NCBI RefSeq assembly: GCF_016863655.1
Contig: NZ_BOPH01000108.1
Span: 62,001 to 126,000 of the forward strand
DNA from: Virgisporangium ochraceum
Lineage (GTDB): Bacteria; Actinomycetota; Actinomycetes; Mycobacteriales; Micromonosporaceae
Direction of reading: 5' to 3'
DNA: 64,000 nucleotides
In this document: positions 50,137 through 59,083 of the stretch, piece after piece
Numbering within the stretch: the stretch's first letter is position 1
How the letters are laid out: every line of letters begins with the position of its first letter
Notes under the pieces: model-generated
Told to the model about the DNA's origin: nothing
Seen by the model: the letters and a program-made list of their open reading frames with translations, nothing else
The model's database searches: none
Made by a program: the position numbers and the translations under genes

Positions 50137-50789
50137 CCGCTACCCGTCCCGGTGGCGGTCGCGGGCAGCCGCACGGCCAGCGCGGCGGTCGCGGCGGCGA
50201 GGGCGAAGCCGGTCCACGGCTGGGCCGGCTGAAACGCGAACCCGGTGACCGCGAACAGCGGCACGAGCACCGCGTACGCGGTCCCGTACGGGCGCAGTGC
50301 CGGCGACGTGCGCGCCACGGCGACGCCGAGCACGATGGCCGCGGCGGCGAGGAGGGCGGTCGCGCTCAACGCGGTGGCGAAGAACGCCGGACCGTAGGCC
50401 GTGTCGCTGTTGATGTCCGCCATCCCGGGGACACCGGCCAGGTGCGCCCGGCCGATGCCCGGCTGCACGAACGATGCGCTGCCGAACGACGCGGCCATGT
50501 AGACGTTGCTGACCACGGTCAGCACCAGGCCGACGACCGCCGCACGGCCGGCGCGACCGCGGGCGATGAACACGGTGACCGCGAGGGCGCCCAGGATCGC
50601 CAGCGCCGCTCCCCCGATACTGCCGCCGAGGTGGCTGACGAGGAACACGTCGGTGGTGATGTAGCGGGCGTAGGCGTCGAAGTCCGACACCGGTGGCTGG
50701 TGGGTCAGGGTGCCCAGGGCCAGCAGCACGGCGTAGGCGGGAAGGAGCCACAGGCCCAGGCGGGCCGCGCGCTCGACATGGTCTGACAT
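50088..50789 (-). CDS. Hypothetical membrane protein (about seven spans)
   Basis: A 233-residue hydrophobic protein with about seven predicted spans (LWLLPAYAVLLALGTL, LVSHLGGSIGGAALAILGAL, VVGLVLTVVSNVYMAAS and others) and a short basic C-terminal tail. GGAGAG precedes ATG 50789. I do not recognise a named family with certainty. No binding motif is visible. It is transcribed alone. Confidence 0.78.
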   Translation of the reverse strand: MSDHVERAARLGLWLLPAYAVLLALGTLTHQPPVSDFDAYARYITTDVFLVSHLGGSIGGAALAILGALAVTVFIARGRAGRAAVVGLVLTVVSNVYMAASFGSASFVQPGIGRAHLAGVPGMADINSDTAYGPAFFATALSATALLAAAAIVLGVAVARTSPALRPYGTAYAVLVPLFAVTGFAFQPAQPWTGFALAAATAALAVRLPATATGTGSGQGRRAVARYRSTSAA

Positions 50790-50890
50790 GGGACTCTCCG
50801 TTCGGTGGTGGGGTGATGGCCTCACCGTGCCGCGGCGACCTGTCGGAGCGCTGTTCGGCCGCTGACCGCCCTGATCAGGGCTCGACAGCG

Positions 50891-51082
50891 TCAGGGTTCG
50901 ACAGCGATGCCCAGCGCGGTGACCGCCGCGCGCACCGCGGCCGGGTCGGCGTCGCCGCTCACGCGGACGGTGCCGGAGGAGAGGTCCACCTCGACGGTCC
51001 GCACGCCGGCGACGTCGCTGATGCCCGCGCTGAGCGCGCGCACGCAGCGGCGCGACCGCAGGCCGGACACCCGGAACTCCAT
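50891..51082 (-). CDS. Small HMA-like domain protein with single cysteine
   Basis: A 63-residue protein with the ferredoxin-like heavy-metal-associated fold: EFRVSGLRSRRCVRAL, then TVEVDLSSGTVRVSG, and PAAVRAAVTALGIAVEP. In copper chaperones the first loop is GMTCxxC. Here the first cysteine is serine (GLRSRRC), leaving one thiol, so Cu(I) binding should be weaker or need a partner. ATG 51082. It is located between the membrane protein and the large regulator, all on the minus strand. Confidence 0.72.
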   Translation of the reverse strand: MEFRVSGLRSRRCVRALSAGISDVAGVRTVEVDLSSGTVRVSGDADPAAVRAAVTALGIAVEP

Positions 51083-51129
51083 CCCGCCAGGGTCGGCGGT
51101 GGCGCTGTCGGTGCGCTGTCCGGCCGCTG

Positions 51130-54100
51130 TCAGCCCATCAGGTCGGGGAGCTCGATGGCGTCGGCTTCGCCGGCGTCCGGTCCGAGCCGGGCCGCCGCCC
51201 GGTCGGCGTCGGCCCGTTCGACCGCCGACGCCGGGCGTCCGTGCGTCGCCCGCCAGCGCTCGGCGGCCGCGAGCAGTGCGGCGGCCCGCGACCGGTCGCC
51301 CCGCGCGGCCGCGACCCCCGCCAGCCCCTCCGCCGCGGCGGCGGCCGCTCCGGTACCGACCCGGCCGGCGTCCTGGGCGAGCCTCCACGCCCGGCGGTGC
51401 AGGCGCTCGGCCCCGTCGGGGTCGCCGGACAGCTCGGCGACGAAGCCCAGGCCCGAGGTGGCGGTCGCGGCCCAGTCGTGGGTCTCCAGCGCGGTGACCC
51501 GGTCGAGCGCGTCGCGGTACCCCCGCTCCGCCGCGTCGAGGTCGCCGGCGCCGCGGGCCAGGGTCGCGGCGCACAGCCGGGCGAGCGGGCTCTCGGTCGT
51601 GCCGAGCCGGTGGACGATCGCCAGCGACGCGTCGAGGCGCCGGCGCGCGGCGTCGGTGTCGCCCAGCAGCGCGTGCACGTAGCCGAGGTTGGCCAGCACG
51701 TACTGGACGGTGTTCGGCTGGTCGATCCGGGCCGCCTCGACGAGCGCCTCCTCGTACACCGGCACCGACTCCGTGTGCCGGCCGGCGCGGTGCAGCGCGA
51801 GCCCGTGGTGGTACAGCACCGCCGACACGCCCCAGTGGTCGTCGAGGCGGCGGAACAGCGCCAGCGCCCGCCCGGCGTGGACGGTCGCCTCGTCGAGCTC
51901 GCCGAGGGCCGAGTGCAGCTCCAGCCGGACGAACCGCACCAGCGCCCGTCCCCAGTCGTCGCCGTGCCGGGCGAACTCGGCGTCGGTACCGTCCAGAGTG
52001 GACAGTGCGTCGGCCACGTCGGCGTCGCCGACCGCCTGCACCGCCACCATCGTGCGCGACATGGCCGCCCGGTGGGTGTCGCCGAGGCGCTCGAACAGCT
52101 CCAGGCTCTGCCGCGCCGCCCGGTCGGACGCCTCGCTCGGATGCACCAGGCACGAGCGCGGCCGGGACACCACCGACAACGCCAGCAGCGCCACCGCCCG
52201 CGCCGGCGGCGACGCGTGCGGCGCGGCGTCGAGCATCGCGGCGACCGCGTCGGGACCGTCCACATCGGACACCTCGCCGGACCCCGCGGCTGACTCCGTG
52301 CCGGTGACCCGCCGCTCGGCGGCGGCGAAGTACCAGAACCAGCCCAGCGACCCGACCAGCCGCAGCCCGAGGTCGCCGTGTCCGGCGGCGTTGCGGTGGC
52401 ACCACGTCACGGCCGCGCGCAGGTTGCCGGCCTCGGTGGCCAGCCAGTTCAGCCAGCGTGCCTGGTCCGGTCCGCGCAGCCCCGCCTCGCCGCGCACGGC
52501 CACGTCGGTGAAGTGCTCCGCGTGCCGCCGCCCGGTCGCGGCGGCCTCGCCGGCCTCGTGCAGGCGCTCGGAGGCGTACTGCCGCAACGTCTCCAGCATC
52601 CGGAACCGCGTGCCCGCGGTGTGGTCGGTGACGACCAGCGACCGGTCGACGAGCCGGGTGAGACCGTCCATGACGGGCCGGTCGCAGACCCGTTCCGCCG
52701 CGTCGAGCGTGAAGCCGCCGCGGAACACCGACAGCCGGCGGAACAGCACCCGGTCGGGTTCCGCCAGGAGCCGGTGGCTCCAGTCCACCGTCGCCCGCAG
52801 CGTCCGCTGCCTCGCCTCCGCGGTGCGCGGCCCGCCGGTCAGCAGCCGGAACCGGTCGTCGAGCCGGGCGGCGATCTCGTCCACCGGCAGGGTGCGCACC
52901 CGCGCGGCGGCGAGCTCGATCGCGAGCGGGATGCCGTCGAGCTGCCGGCAGACGCGGGCCACCACGTCCGCCGTGGCCGGGGTGAGGGCGAACGCCGGCA
53001 GGGCCGCGGTCGCCCGGTCCACGAACAGCCGGACCGCGTCGTAGCGCGCCACGTCGGCGGCGTCCTCCGGCGGTGTCTCCAGGGGACGGACGGCGAGCTG
53101 CACCTCACCCGGCACCGCGAGCGCCTCCCGGCTCGTGGCCAGCAGCCGCAGCCGCGGGCAGGCGAGCAGCAGCCGCTCCGCGAGCGTCGCCGCCGCGTCG
53201 ACGACGTGCTCGCAGTTGTCCAGCAGTACCAGCGCGGCGCGTCCCCGCAGGTGGGCGGCGATCCGGTCGGTGACGGGCGCGTCGGAGTCGGGCACGCCGA
53301 GCGCGTCGGCGACCGCCCCCGCCACCTGCCCGCCGTCGGGAAGGCCGGCCAGCCCGACGAACCAGGTGCCGTCGGTGAACCGGTCGGCCAGCGCACCCGC
53401 CGCCTCGACGGCGAGGCTGGTCTTCCCGGAGCCGCCCGGGCCGGTGAGCGTGAGCAGCCGGTGCCGGTCCAGCAGGTCGCGGACCTCGCGGACCTCGGCG
53501 GCGCGCCCGACGAACGAGGTGAGCCGGCCGGGGATCGACCGTGTCGGCGGCGGCGCGGTCGTCGCGATCGTCTGCTGGATGATCGACCGCTCCAGGTCAC
53601 GCAGCTCCAACGACGGGTCCAGGCCCAGCTCGTCGGCGAGCGTGCGCCGCAGCCGCCGGTACACCTCGAGCGCGTCGGCCTGCCGGCCCGCCCCGTACAG
53701 GGCCCGCATCAGCTGCCCGTGCACCCGCTCCCGCAGTGGATGGGCGGCGGCCAGCTCCTCCAGCGCCGGAACGGCACCGGTGTACCGGCCGGCGGCCAGG
53801 TCCAGCTCGATGCGCTCCTCCCGGGCGCCGAGCCACACCTCGGTCAGGCGGGTCGTCTCGGCGCGGGCCCACTCCCGGTCGGCGAACCCGGCCACCGGGG
53901 CGCCGCGCCACAGCGCCAACGCCTCGTCGTAGCTATGGGCGTCCGCGGTGCGCCGGGCCCGCGAGACCAGGGTGACGAAGCGGTGCGCGTCGACCCGGTC
54001 GGGGTCGACGTCGACGACGTAGCCGGGGCGGCGGGTGGCGACGAGGTCGTCGGGCAGGCCGGTCCGGGCCAGCGCCCGCCGCAACCGGGAGACCCGTCCC

Positions 54101-54288
54101 TGCAACGCGTTCGCCGCGTGTGCCGGCGGGTCGTCGCCCCACAGCGCGTCGACGAGCGTGCCGGCCGGCACGACGCGTCCCGCGCTCAGGAGCAGCAGCG
54201 CGAACAGCTCGCCCTCGGCGCCCGCCGGAAACGTGTGGACGGCACCGTCGACCACCAGCTCCAGCGGCCCCAGTAACCGGAACTCCAC
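51130..54288 (-). CDS. AfsR/SARP-like regulator: BTAD-NB-ARC-TPR
   Basis: A 1052-residue regulator. An OmpR-type winged helix (about residues 1-95) and a BTAD domain (about 100-250) form the SARP part. A STAND ATPase follows (about 275-560) with Walker A GPGGSGKTSL and LLVLDNCEHV-like Walker B (ALVLLDNCEHV), then a long array of TPR-like helices to the C-terminus. Such proteins activate secondary metabolism or morphology genes and are often pathway-linked. GTG 54288 is divergent from the aldo/keto reductase, with only 25 bp between starts, so regulation of that gene is plausible. No biosynthetic cluster is visible in the window. Confidence 0.92.
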   Translation of the reverse strand: MEFRLLGPLELVVDGAVHTFPAGAEGELFALLLLSAGRVVPAGTLVDALWGDDPPAHAANALQGRVSRLRRALARTGLPDDLVATRRPGYVVDVDPDRVDAHRFVTLVSRARRTADAHSYDEALALWRGAPVAGFADREWARAETTRLTEVWLGAREERIELDLAAGRYTGAVPALEELAAAHPLRERVHGQLMRALYGAGRQADALEVYRRLRRTLADELGLDPSLELRDLERSIIQQTIATTAPPPTRSIPGRLTSFVGRAAEVREVRDLLDRHRLLTLTGPGGSGKTSLAVEAAGALADRFTDGTWFVGLAGLPDGGQVAGAVADALGVPDSDAPVTDRIAAHLRGRAALVLLDNCEHVVDAAATLAERLLLACPRLRLLATSREALAVPGEVQLAVRPLETPPEDAADVARYDAVRLFVDRATAALPAFALTPATADVVARVCRQLDGIPLAIELAAARVRTLPVDEIAARLDDRFRLLTGGPRTAEARQRTLRATVDWSHRLLAEPDRVLFRRLSVFRGGFTLDAAERVCDRPVMDGLTRLVDRSLVVTDHTAGTRFRMLETLRQYASERLHEAGEAAATGRRHAEHFTDVAVRGEAGLRGPDQARWLNWLATEAGNLRAAVTWCHRNAAGHGDLGLRLVGSLGWFWYFAAAERRVTGTESAAGSGEVSDVDGPDAVAAMLDAAPHASPPARAVALLALSVVSRPRSCLVHPSEASDRAARQSLELFERLGDTHRAAMSRTMVAVQAVGDADVADALSTLDGTDAEFARHGDDWGRALVRFVRLELHSALGELDEATVHAGRALALFRRLDDHWGVSAVLYHHGLALHRAGRHTESVPVYEEALVEAARIDQPNTVQYVLANLGYVHALLGDTDAARRRLDASLAIVHRLGTTESPLARLCAATLARGAGDLDAAERGYRDALDRVTALETHDWAATATSGLGFVAELSGDPDGAERLHRRAWRLAQDAGRVGTGAAAAAAEGLAGVAAARGDRSRAAALLAAAERWRATHGRPASAVERADADRAAARLGPDAGEADAIELPDLMG

Positions 54289-54313
54289 CCCCGTAACGTA
54301 TAGGTTCTCTCCG

Positions 54314-55141
54314 GTGACCACATTCAGGATCGGTGGGGAGCTGGAGGTGCGGCGGCTCGGGTTCGGCGCCATGCACCTGTCGACGGACGCGGAGCGGCGC
54401 GCGGCGTCGGTGGCGGTGGTGCGGCGGGCGGTCGAGCTCGGCGTCACGCTGGTCGACACGGCGTACCTGTACGGCGGCGGCGCGAACGAGGAGCTGCTGG
54501 TCGAGGCGCTGTACCCGTATCCGGAGGGCCTGCTGGTCGCCACGAAGGTCGGTGTCGCGCAGACCGGTCCGGGCGGCACCTGGAAGCTCGACGGGCGGCC
54601 CGAGGTGCTCCGCGAGCAGGTCGAGCGCGCCCTGCGCCGGCTGCGCGTGGAGCGCCTGGACCTGCTGCAGCTGCACCGCGTCGACCCGGAGGTGCCGCTC
54701 GCCGACCAGGTCGGCACGCTCCGCGACCTCCAGGAAGAGGGCAGGATCCGGCACCTCGGGCTCTCCGAGGTCACCGTGGAGCAGCTCGACGAGGCGCGAA
54801 CACTGGTGGACGTCGCGAGCGTGCAGAACCGGTACAACCTGCTCGACCGCGAGCACGAACCGGTGCTCGACGCCTGCGCCGCGGCCGGCATCGCGTTCCT
54901 CCCGTGGCGCCCCGTCGCGGCCGGCGCCTTCGGCTCGCACGCGGCGATCGCCGGGGTGGCCGCCGAACTGGACGCCACGCCGACCCAGGTGGCGATCGCC
55001 TGGCTGCTGGCCCGGGCGCCGGTCGTGCTCCCGATACCCGGCACTGGGAACGTGCGTCATCTCGAAGAGAACCTCGCCGCCGACGGCCTGGACCTGTCCG
55101 ACGCACAGCGCGCCACCCTCGACGCCGCGCGACCGGCATGA
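54314..55141 (+). CDS. Aldo/keto reductase
   Basis: A 275-residue AKR with the family tetrad: Asp and Tyr in VDTAYLYGGG, Lys in LVATKVGVA, His in LLQLHRVD. The NADPH segment is IPGTGNVRHLEENL. GTG 54314 is very close to the divergent regulator start, leaving a minimal promoter with a TATAGG-like box. Substrate unknown. The divergent AfsR-like gene may control it. Confidence 0.92.
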   Translation: MTTFRIGGELEVRRLGFGAMHLSTDAERRAASVAVVRRAVELGVTLVDTAYLYGGGANEELLVEALYPYPEGLLVATKVGVAQTGPGGTWKLDGRPEVLREQVERALRRLRVERLDLLQLHRVDPEVPLADQVGTLRDLQEEGRIRHLGLSEVTVEQLDEARTLVDVASVQNRYNLLDREHEPVLDACAAAGIAFLPWRPVAAGAFGSHAAIAGVAAELDATPTQVAIAWLLARAPVVLPIPGTGNVRHLEENLAADGLDLSDAQRATLDAARPA

Positions 55142-55145
55142 CGTC

Positions 55146-55541
55146 TCAGCCGGTGGTGGCCGCGACCTCGGCCCCGCTGCGGAGGATGCAGAACTCGTTG
55201 CCCTCGGGGTCGGCCAGCACGACCCAGCCGGTGCCGTCGGGTCGGCGCAGGTCCTCGACCTCGACGGCGCCGTGCGCGAGGAGCCGGGCGAGCTCCTCGT
55301 CGCGCGAGCCCTCCACCGGACGCAGGTCGAAGTGGATCCGGTTGCGCACCCGCTTCGCGTCGGGGACCTCGATGAACAGGATCTCGTGGCGGCCGTCGCG
55401 GGACCTGATCGGGCACTCCTCGTGGCCGGGCAGGTTCGGGTCCTCCGGATCCTCGACGTAGTCGAGAACGCCCTGCCACCAGCGCGACAGCGTGTACGGG
55501 TCGAGGGAGTTCACGGTCGTGTGGGACACGTAGGAGGTCAT
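55146..55541 (-). CDS. VOC-family protein (Glyoxalase_6 type)
   Basis: A 131-residue VOC protein with SRWWQGVLDY, HEILFIEVPDAKRVRNRIHFDL and WVVLADPEGNEFCIL, the pattern of the small actinobacterial glyoxalase-like group. The reaction is unknown. ATG 55541 overlaps the monooxygenase stop by ATGA, so it may assist or protect against products of that enzyme. Confidence 0.88.
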   Translation of the reverse strand: MTSYVSHTTVNSLDPYTLSRWWQGVLDYVEDPEDPNLPGHEECPIRSRDGRHEILFIEVPDAKRVRNRIHFDLRPVEGSRDEELARLLAHGAVEVEDLRRPDGTGWVVLADPEGNEFCILRSGAEVAATTG

Positions 55542-57019
55542 CCCGGCATCCTGGCAAACGGGTCGGGCCCGTTCGACCGGTTTCCGGTCGTCTGTGACCC
55601 GGGGCGGCGCTCGCGGGTCGGCGGGCCGGCCAGCGCGGCGAGGGTCGGGCGCAGGTCGTCGCCCGGCGCGACCACGGCGGCGACGTAGCCGTCGGGGCGC
55701 ACCAGCACGGTGCGGCCGGTCGGCCCGGCAGGTGCCACCACCCGCACGCGGTCGGCCCAGCCGTCGACAGCGGCGTCACCGACCAGCGCGAACCGGCCAC
55801 CGCGCAGGTGTTCGTACAGGCGGGAGCCGTCGGCCAGGTCGAGGTCGGGCATCCGGGTGCCGACGAGCGGGTCGGCGCCGTCGGGAGCGGCGTAGCGGAA
55901 CCCGACCGCCGTGATGCGGCCGGTGACGCGGCGCCGCACCGCCGGAACCCGGAGCGCCGCGCCACCGACGAGCCCGCGGAGCGTGCGGCCGACACGCGAG
56001 CGCAGCATCGCCATCCGGATCATCGTGCCGCTGATCCGCAGCACCTCGGCGCCGACGGGGTGCCGCTCGGCGTGGTAGGTGTCGAGCAGGTCCGCGGGCG
56101 CGCCGCGCAGCACGGCGACGAGCTTCCAGCTCAGGTTCGCGGCGTCCTGCAGGCCGGTGTTCATGCCCATGCCGCCGGCCGGCGAGTGGACGTGCGCGGC
56201 GTCGCCGGCCAGGAACACCCGCCCGACGCGGTAGCGGTCGACCTGGCGCTCGTCGCTGTGGAAGCGCGACAGCCAGCGGGGGTCGTGCATGCCGTAGTCG
56301 GTGCCGAGGGCGGCCTTCGTCACGGTGCGGACCTCGTCGAGGTCGAGCGGGGTGTCGTCGGTGACGTCGCCGCGGCGGTCCCACGCGAAGATCCGGTACC
56401 AGCCGTCGCCGAACGGCGCGAGGAACGCGAACTGGGAGCCGTTGCCGTTCACGGTCAGCGTGTCGGGCGGGGCCTGCGCGAGCCGCACGTCGGCCAGCAT
56501 GATCGACCGGATCACCGCCCGGCCGGGGAACGCCAGGCCGAGCGCCCGCCGCACCGCGCTGTGGTAACCGTCGGCGCCGACCACGTAGTCGGCGCGGTGG
56601 GTGCGGCCGTCGGCGGTGTCGACCTCGGCGCCGTCGGCGTCCTGCCGCACGCCGGTCACCTCCGCGCCGTACCCGAGGGTGACCCCGTGCGCACGCGCCC
56701 GGTCGAGCAGCACCCGCTCGACGTTGTACTGCGCGGTGACCAGCATGTACGGGAACCGGCTCGGCAGGCGGGAGAGGTCGACGTGCACCCGCTGGAACAG
56801 CCGGAGGTCGCTGACGCGTCCGGCGCTGTCGAGCCGGTCGAGCAGGTCGCGGGCGTCGAGCAGTTCGAGGGTCCGCGCGTGCACCGAGAACGCGCGGGAC
56901 AGGTTGGAGATCCGGCCGTCGCGCCGCTCCAGCAGCGTGACGGTGACGCCGGCCTCGGCGAGGTCGCCGGCGAGCAGCAGTCCGGTGGGGCCGGCTCCGA
57001 CCACGATCACGTGTGACAT
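55538..57019 (-). CDS. FAD-dependent aromatic monooxygenase (class A)
   Basis: A 493-residue flavoprotein hydroxylase. The FAD dinucleotide fold VGAGPTGLLLA (residues 7-17), the DG motif VGADGYHSAVR and the FAD ribityl motif FLAGDAAHVHSPAGGMGMN mark a PHBH/RdmE/MhpA-type class A monooxygenase. The C-terminal thioredoxin-like domain (about 380-490) is typical of polyketide and drug hydroxylases. ATG 57019. It is divergent from a TetR gene with operator repeats between them. Natural substrates and xenobiotics such as rifamycin-type compounds are handled by relatives; the one here is unknown. Confidence 0.92.
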   Translation of the reverse strand: MSHVIVVGAGPTGLLLAGDLAEAGVTVTLLERRDGRISNLSRAFSVHARTLELLDARDLLDRLDSAGRVSDLRLFQRVHVDLSRLPSRFPYMLVTAQYNVERVLLDRARAHGVTLGYGAEVTGVRQDADGAEVDTADGRTHRADYVVGADGYHSAVRRALGLAFPGRAVIRSIMLADVRLAQAPPDTLTVNGNGSQFAFLAPFGDGWYRIFAWDRRGDVTDDTPLDLDEVRTVTKAALGTDYGMHDPRWLSRFHSDERQVDRYRVGRVFLAGDAAHVHSPAGGMGMNTGLQDAANLSWKLVAVLRGAPADLLDTYHAERHPVGAEVLRISGTMIRMAMLRSRVGRTLRGLVGGAALRVPAVRRRVTGRITAVGFRYAAPDGADPLVGTRMPDLDLADGSRLYEHLRGGRFALVGDAAVDGWADRVRVVAPAGPTGRTVLVRPDGYVAAVVAPGDDLRPTLAALAGPPTRERRPGSQTTGNRSNGPDPFARMPG

Positions 57020-57084
57020 CTCTGGGACCTTCCTTCGTCGCCCCACTCGGCGACAGATAGACAATTTTCGGTCAACAACTGTTT

Positions 57085-57145
57085 GCCAACATCTGTTGGC
57101 ATAGACGGTACGGCGCGCCCCGTCGACGTGTCAACACTCGTTGGC
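57085..57145. promoter_or_regulatory. TetR operators between monooxygenase and TetR genes
   Basis: GCCAACATCTGTTGGC at 57085-57100 is a palindrome with 7-bp arms. GTCAACACTCGTTGGC at 57130-57145 is a slightly weaker copy with the same 2-bp spacer, and another half-site GTCGTTGGC lies at 57151-57159, right before the TetR start. The repeated motif between divergent genes points to TetR control of both promoters. Confidence 0.72.
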
Positions 57146-57159
57146 CTACAGTCGTTGGC

Positions 57160-57726
57160 ATGACAGCACCGCGCCGGTCCGACGCCACCCGCGCCGCGAT
57201 CCTCACCGCCGCCCGCGAGCGCTTCGCCGCCGACGGCTACGAGCGCGCGACGATCCGCGCGATCGCCGCCGACGCCCACATCGACCCGTCGATGGTCATG
57301 CGCTACTACGGCACCAAGGAGAAGCTGTTCGCCGCCGCCGCGGAGTTCGACCTGCGCCTACCGGACCTCACCGCCGTGCCCCGCGACACCGTCGGCGCCC
57401 GCCTGGCCGGCCACCTCGTCGACCGCTGGGAGCACGACGAGACGCTGATGGCTCTGCTGCGGGCCGGCGTCACGAACCCGGCCGCCGCCGAGCGCATGCG
57501 GGACCTGTTCGCCGCCCAGCTCGGCCCCGCAGTCGCCGCCCTGGCCCCCGACCCGGCCGAGGTGCCGCTCCGGGCCGGCCTGCTGGCGACGCAGGCCCTG
57601 GGCTTCGCGCTGACCCGCTACATCCTGCGCCTGCCACCGGTGGTGGCGATGGACCGCGCGACGGTGGTCGCCTGGATCGGGCCCACGTTCCAGCGCTACC
57701 TGACCGCTACGCGTCCCGGCGGATGA
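57160..57726 (+). CDS. TetR-family regulator of the monooxygenase
   Basis: A 188-residue TetR regulator with DNA-binding helices at about residues 10-55 (ATIRAIAADAHIDPSMVMRYYGTKEKLF) and a TetR_C-type ligand domain. ATG 57160. Two palindromes in the divergent promoter region make it the probable repressor of the FAD monooxygenase at 55538 and of itself. The 3' end overlaps the convergent phosphatase by 20 bp. Confidence 0.92.
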   Translation: MTAPRRSDATRAAILTAARERFAADGYERATIRAIAADAHIDPSMVMRYYGTKEKLFAAAAEFDLRLPDLTAVPRDTVGARLAGHLVDRWEHDETLMALLRAGVTNPAAAERMRDLFAAQLGPAVAALAPDPAEVPLRAGLLATQALGFALTRYILRLPPVVAMDRATVVAWIGPTFQRYLTATRPGG

Positions 57727-59041
57727 CGATCGGTTCGTCGGTCACGGTGCCGTCGGGCCGCAGCCGCGCGATCGGCGCCGGCTCGGCGCCCGCCGGGGTC
57801 GGACCGTAGGGGACCACGACCAGCCGGTCGGGCCACACCTGCACGAGCAGGCAGTGCGGCTCGGCCGCCCACGTCTGCGTGCCGGCCTCGGCGAAGCGGG
57901 TCGGCGTGCGCCGCTCCAGCTTGCCGCCGGCGCCGGACACCACGTAGTGCAGATCGTCGACGACGCCGTGCTGGAAGTTGTGCTCGTGCCCGTGCAGCAG
58001 CAGCCGCACGCCGGCCTGCCGGTAGAGCGGCACGAGCCGGCCGAGCTGCTCGGCCATCGGCTCGTGGTGCGGGCCGGCGCCCCAGGCGGGGTGGTGCGAG
58101 AACGGCACCTGCCACACCGCGTCGCTGCCGGCGAGGGTCCGCTCGAGCCACGCGCGCTGGCCGGGCTCGTCGAACCAGTGCATGCCGCGCTCGACGCCCC
58201 AGGTGGTGTCGACGCAGATCAGCTCCAGCAGGGCGCTGACCCGCAGCCGGTAGAACAGGCCGGGGTCGATGGTGGCCCGGCCGTCCTCCTCGCGGGGCTC
58301 GAACCGGATGCGCAGGTAGAGGTTGTCCTCCAGCTGCCGGCGGTCGTCGCTGGCCTCGGTGTCGGAGCTGTCGTGGTTGCCGGTCGTCGGGTAGAACGCG
58401 AGGTGGTCGAGCAGGTACCGGTACGGCTGGAAGAACGTGAGCCACCAGTCCTCGTCGTGGGCGCCGGTGGCCTCCATGCGGCCCTCGGGTCCGTGGTAGA
58501 TCGAGTCGCCGAGACCGACGACGAACCGCACGTCGACGGCGTCGGCCAGGCGTTGCATCGTGCGGGCGACGGCGAGCTGCCGTTCGCCGTCGGCGCCGGA
58601 TCCGATGCCGACGCCGAAGTCGCCGATCGCGAGGAACGTGACGGGATCGGGCATATCGCCGCCGGCGTGGGTCCGCAGCCGCTGGTCGAGCGGCCGCCAG
58701 GCCTCGCCGAGGGTGCCGGGGGCCCAGTCGTAGCGGCGGCCGGCGGCCCACGGCTCACCGTCGACGGTCACCCGGTAGCGGTAGGTGGTCCCGGGCCGCA
58801 GACCCTCCACCCACGCGTGGTTGGCCTCGTCGGTGACGGTCCGGCCGACGACGGTCCCGTCGCCGTCGAGCACCTCGACGGCCGCCCGCCCGTACGGCTC
58901 GGACCGGACCCCGAACGTCTCCCCCGCCCGCTCGGCCCGCCAGCCGCCGCCGTGCTCACCGAGCCGGAACCCGCCCCACGCGACCAGCGCCGACCGGTCG
59001 GTGACGTCGACCAGCTGCACGTACGGCTCGAAGTGACCCAC
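57707..59041 (-). CDS. Metallophosphatase with N-terminal fibronectin-like domain
   Basis: A 444-residue calcineurin-like phosphoesterase. A beta-sandwich (about residues 5-95; FN3/purple-acid-phosphatase N-domain-like) precedes the metal site, made by IGDFGVG, GLGDSIYHG, TGNHDSSD, VPFSHHPAW and HGHEHNFQH, the complete motif series. No signal peptide is visible at GTG 59041, so it is probably cytoplasmic or exported by another route. The substrate is unknown; relatives hydrolyse phosphomonoesters. Confidence 0.9.
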   Translation of the reverse strand: MGHFEPYVQLVDVTDRSALVAWGGFRLGEHGGGWRAERAGETFGVRSEPYGRAAVEVLDGDGTVVGRTVTDEANHAWVEGLRPGTTYRYRVTVDGEPWAAGRRYDWAPGTLGEAWRPLDQRLRTHAGGDMPDPVTFLAIGDFGVGIGSGADGERQLAVARTMQRLADAVDVRFVVGLGDSIYHGPEGRMEATGAHDEDWWLTFFQPYRYLLDHLAFYPTTGNHDSSDTEASDDRRQLEDNLYLRIRFEPREEDGRATIDPGLFYRLRVSALLELICVDTTWGVERGMHWFDEPGQRAWLERTLAGSDAVWQVPFSHHPAWGAGPHHEPMAEQLGRLVPLYRQAGVRLLLHGHEHNFQHGVVDDLHYVVSGAGGKLERRTPTRFAEAGTQTWAAEPHCLLVQVWPDRLVVVPYGPTPAGAEPAPIARLRPDGTVTDEPIVIRRDA

Positions 59042-59083
59042 CGCCGTGCAATACCCGTTGCCTCCGCCGGAGGAAACGCGAAG

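Noticed and set aside
51130..55044. A 1304-codon version of the AfsR-like regulator
   Set aside because: The added N-terminus is antisense to the aldo/keto reductase and has low-complexity composition; the SARP domain begins at GTG 54288.
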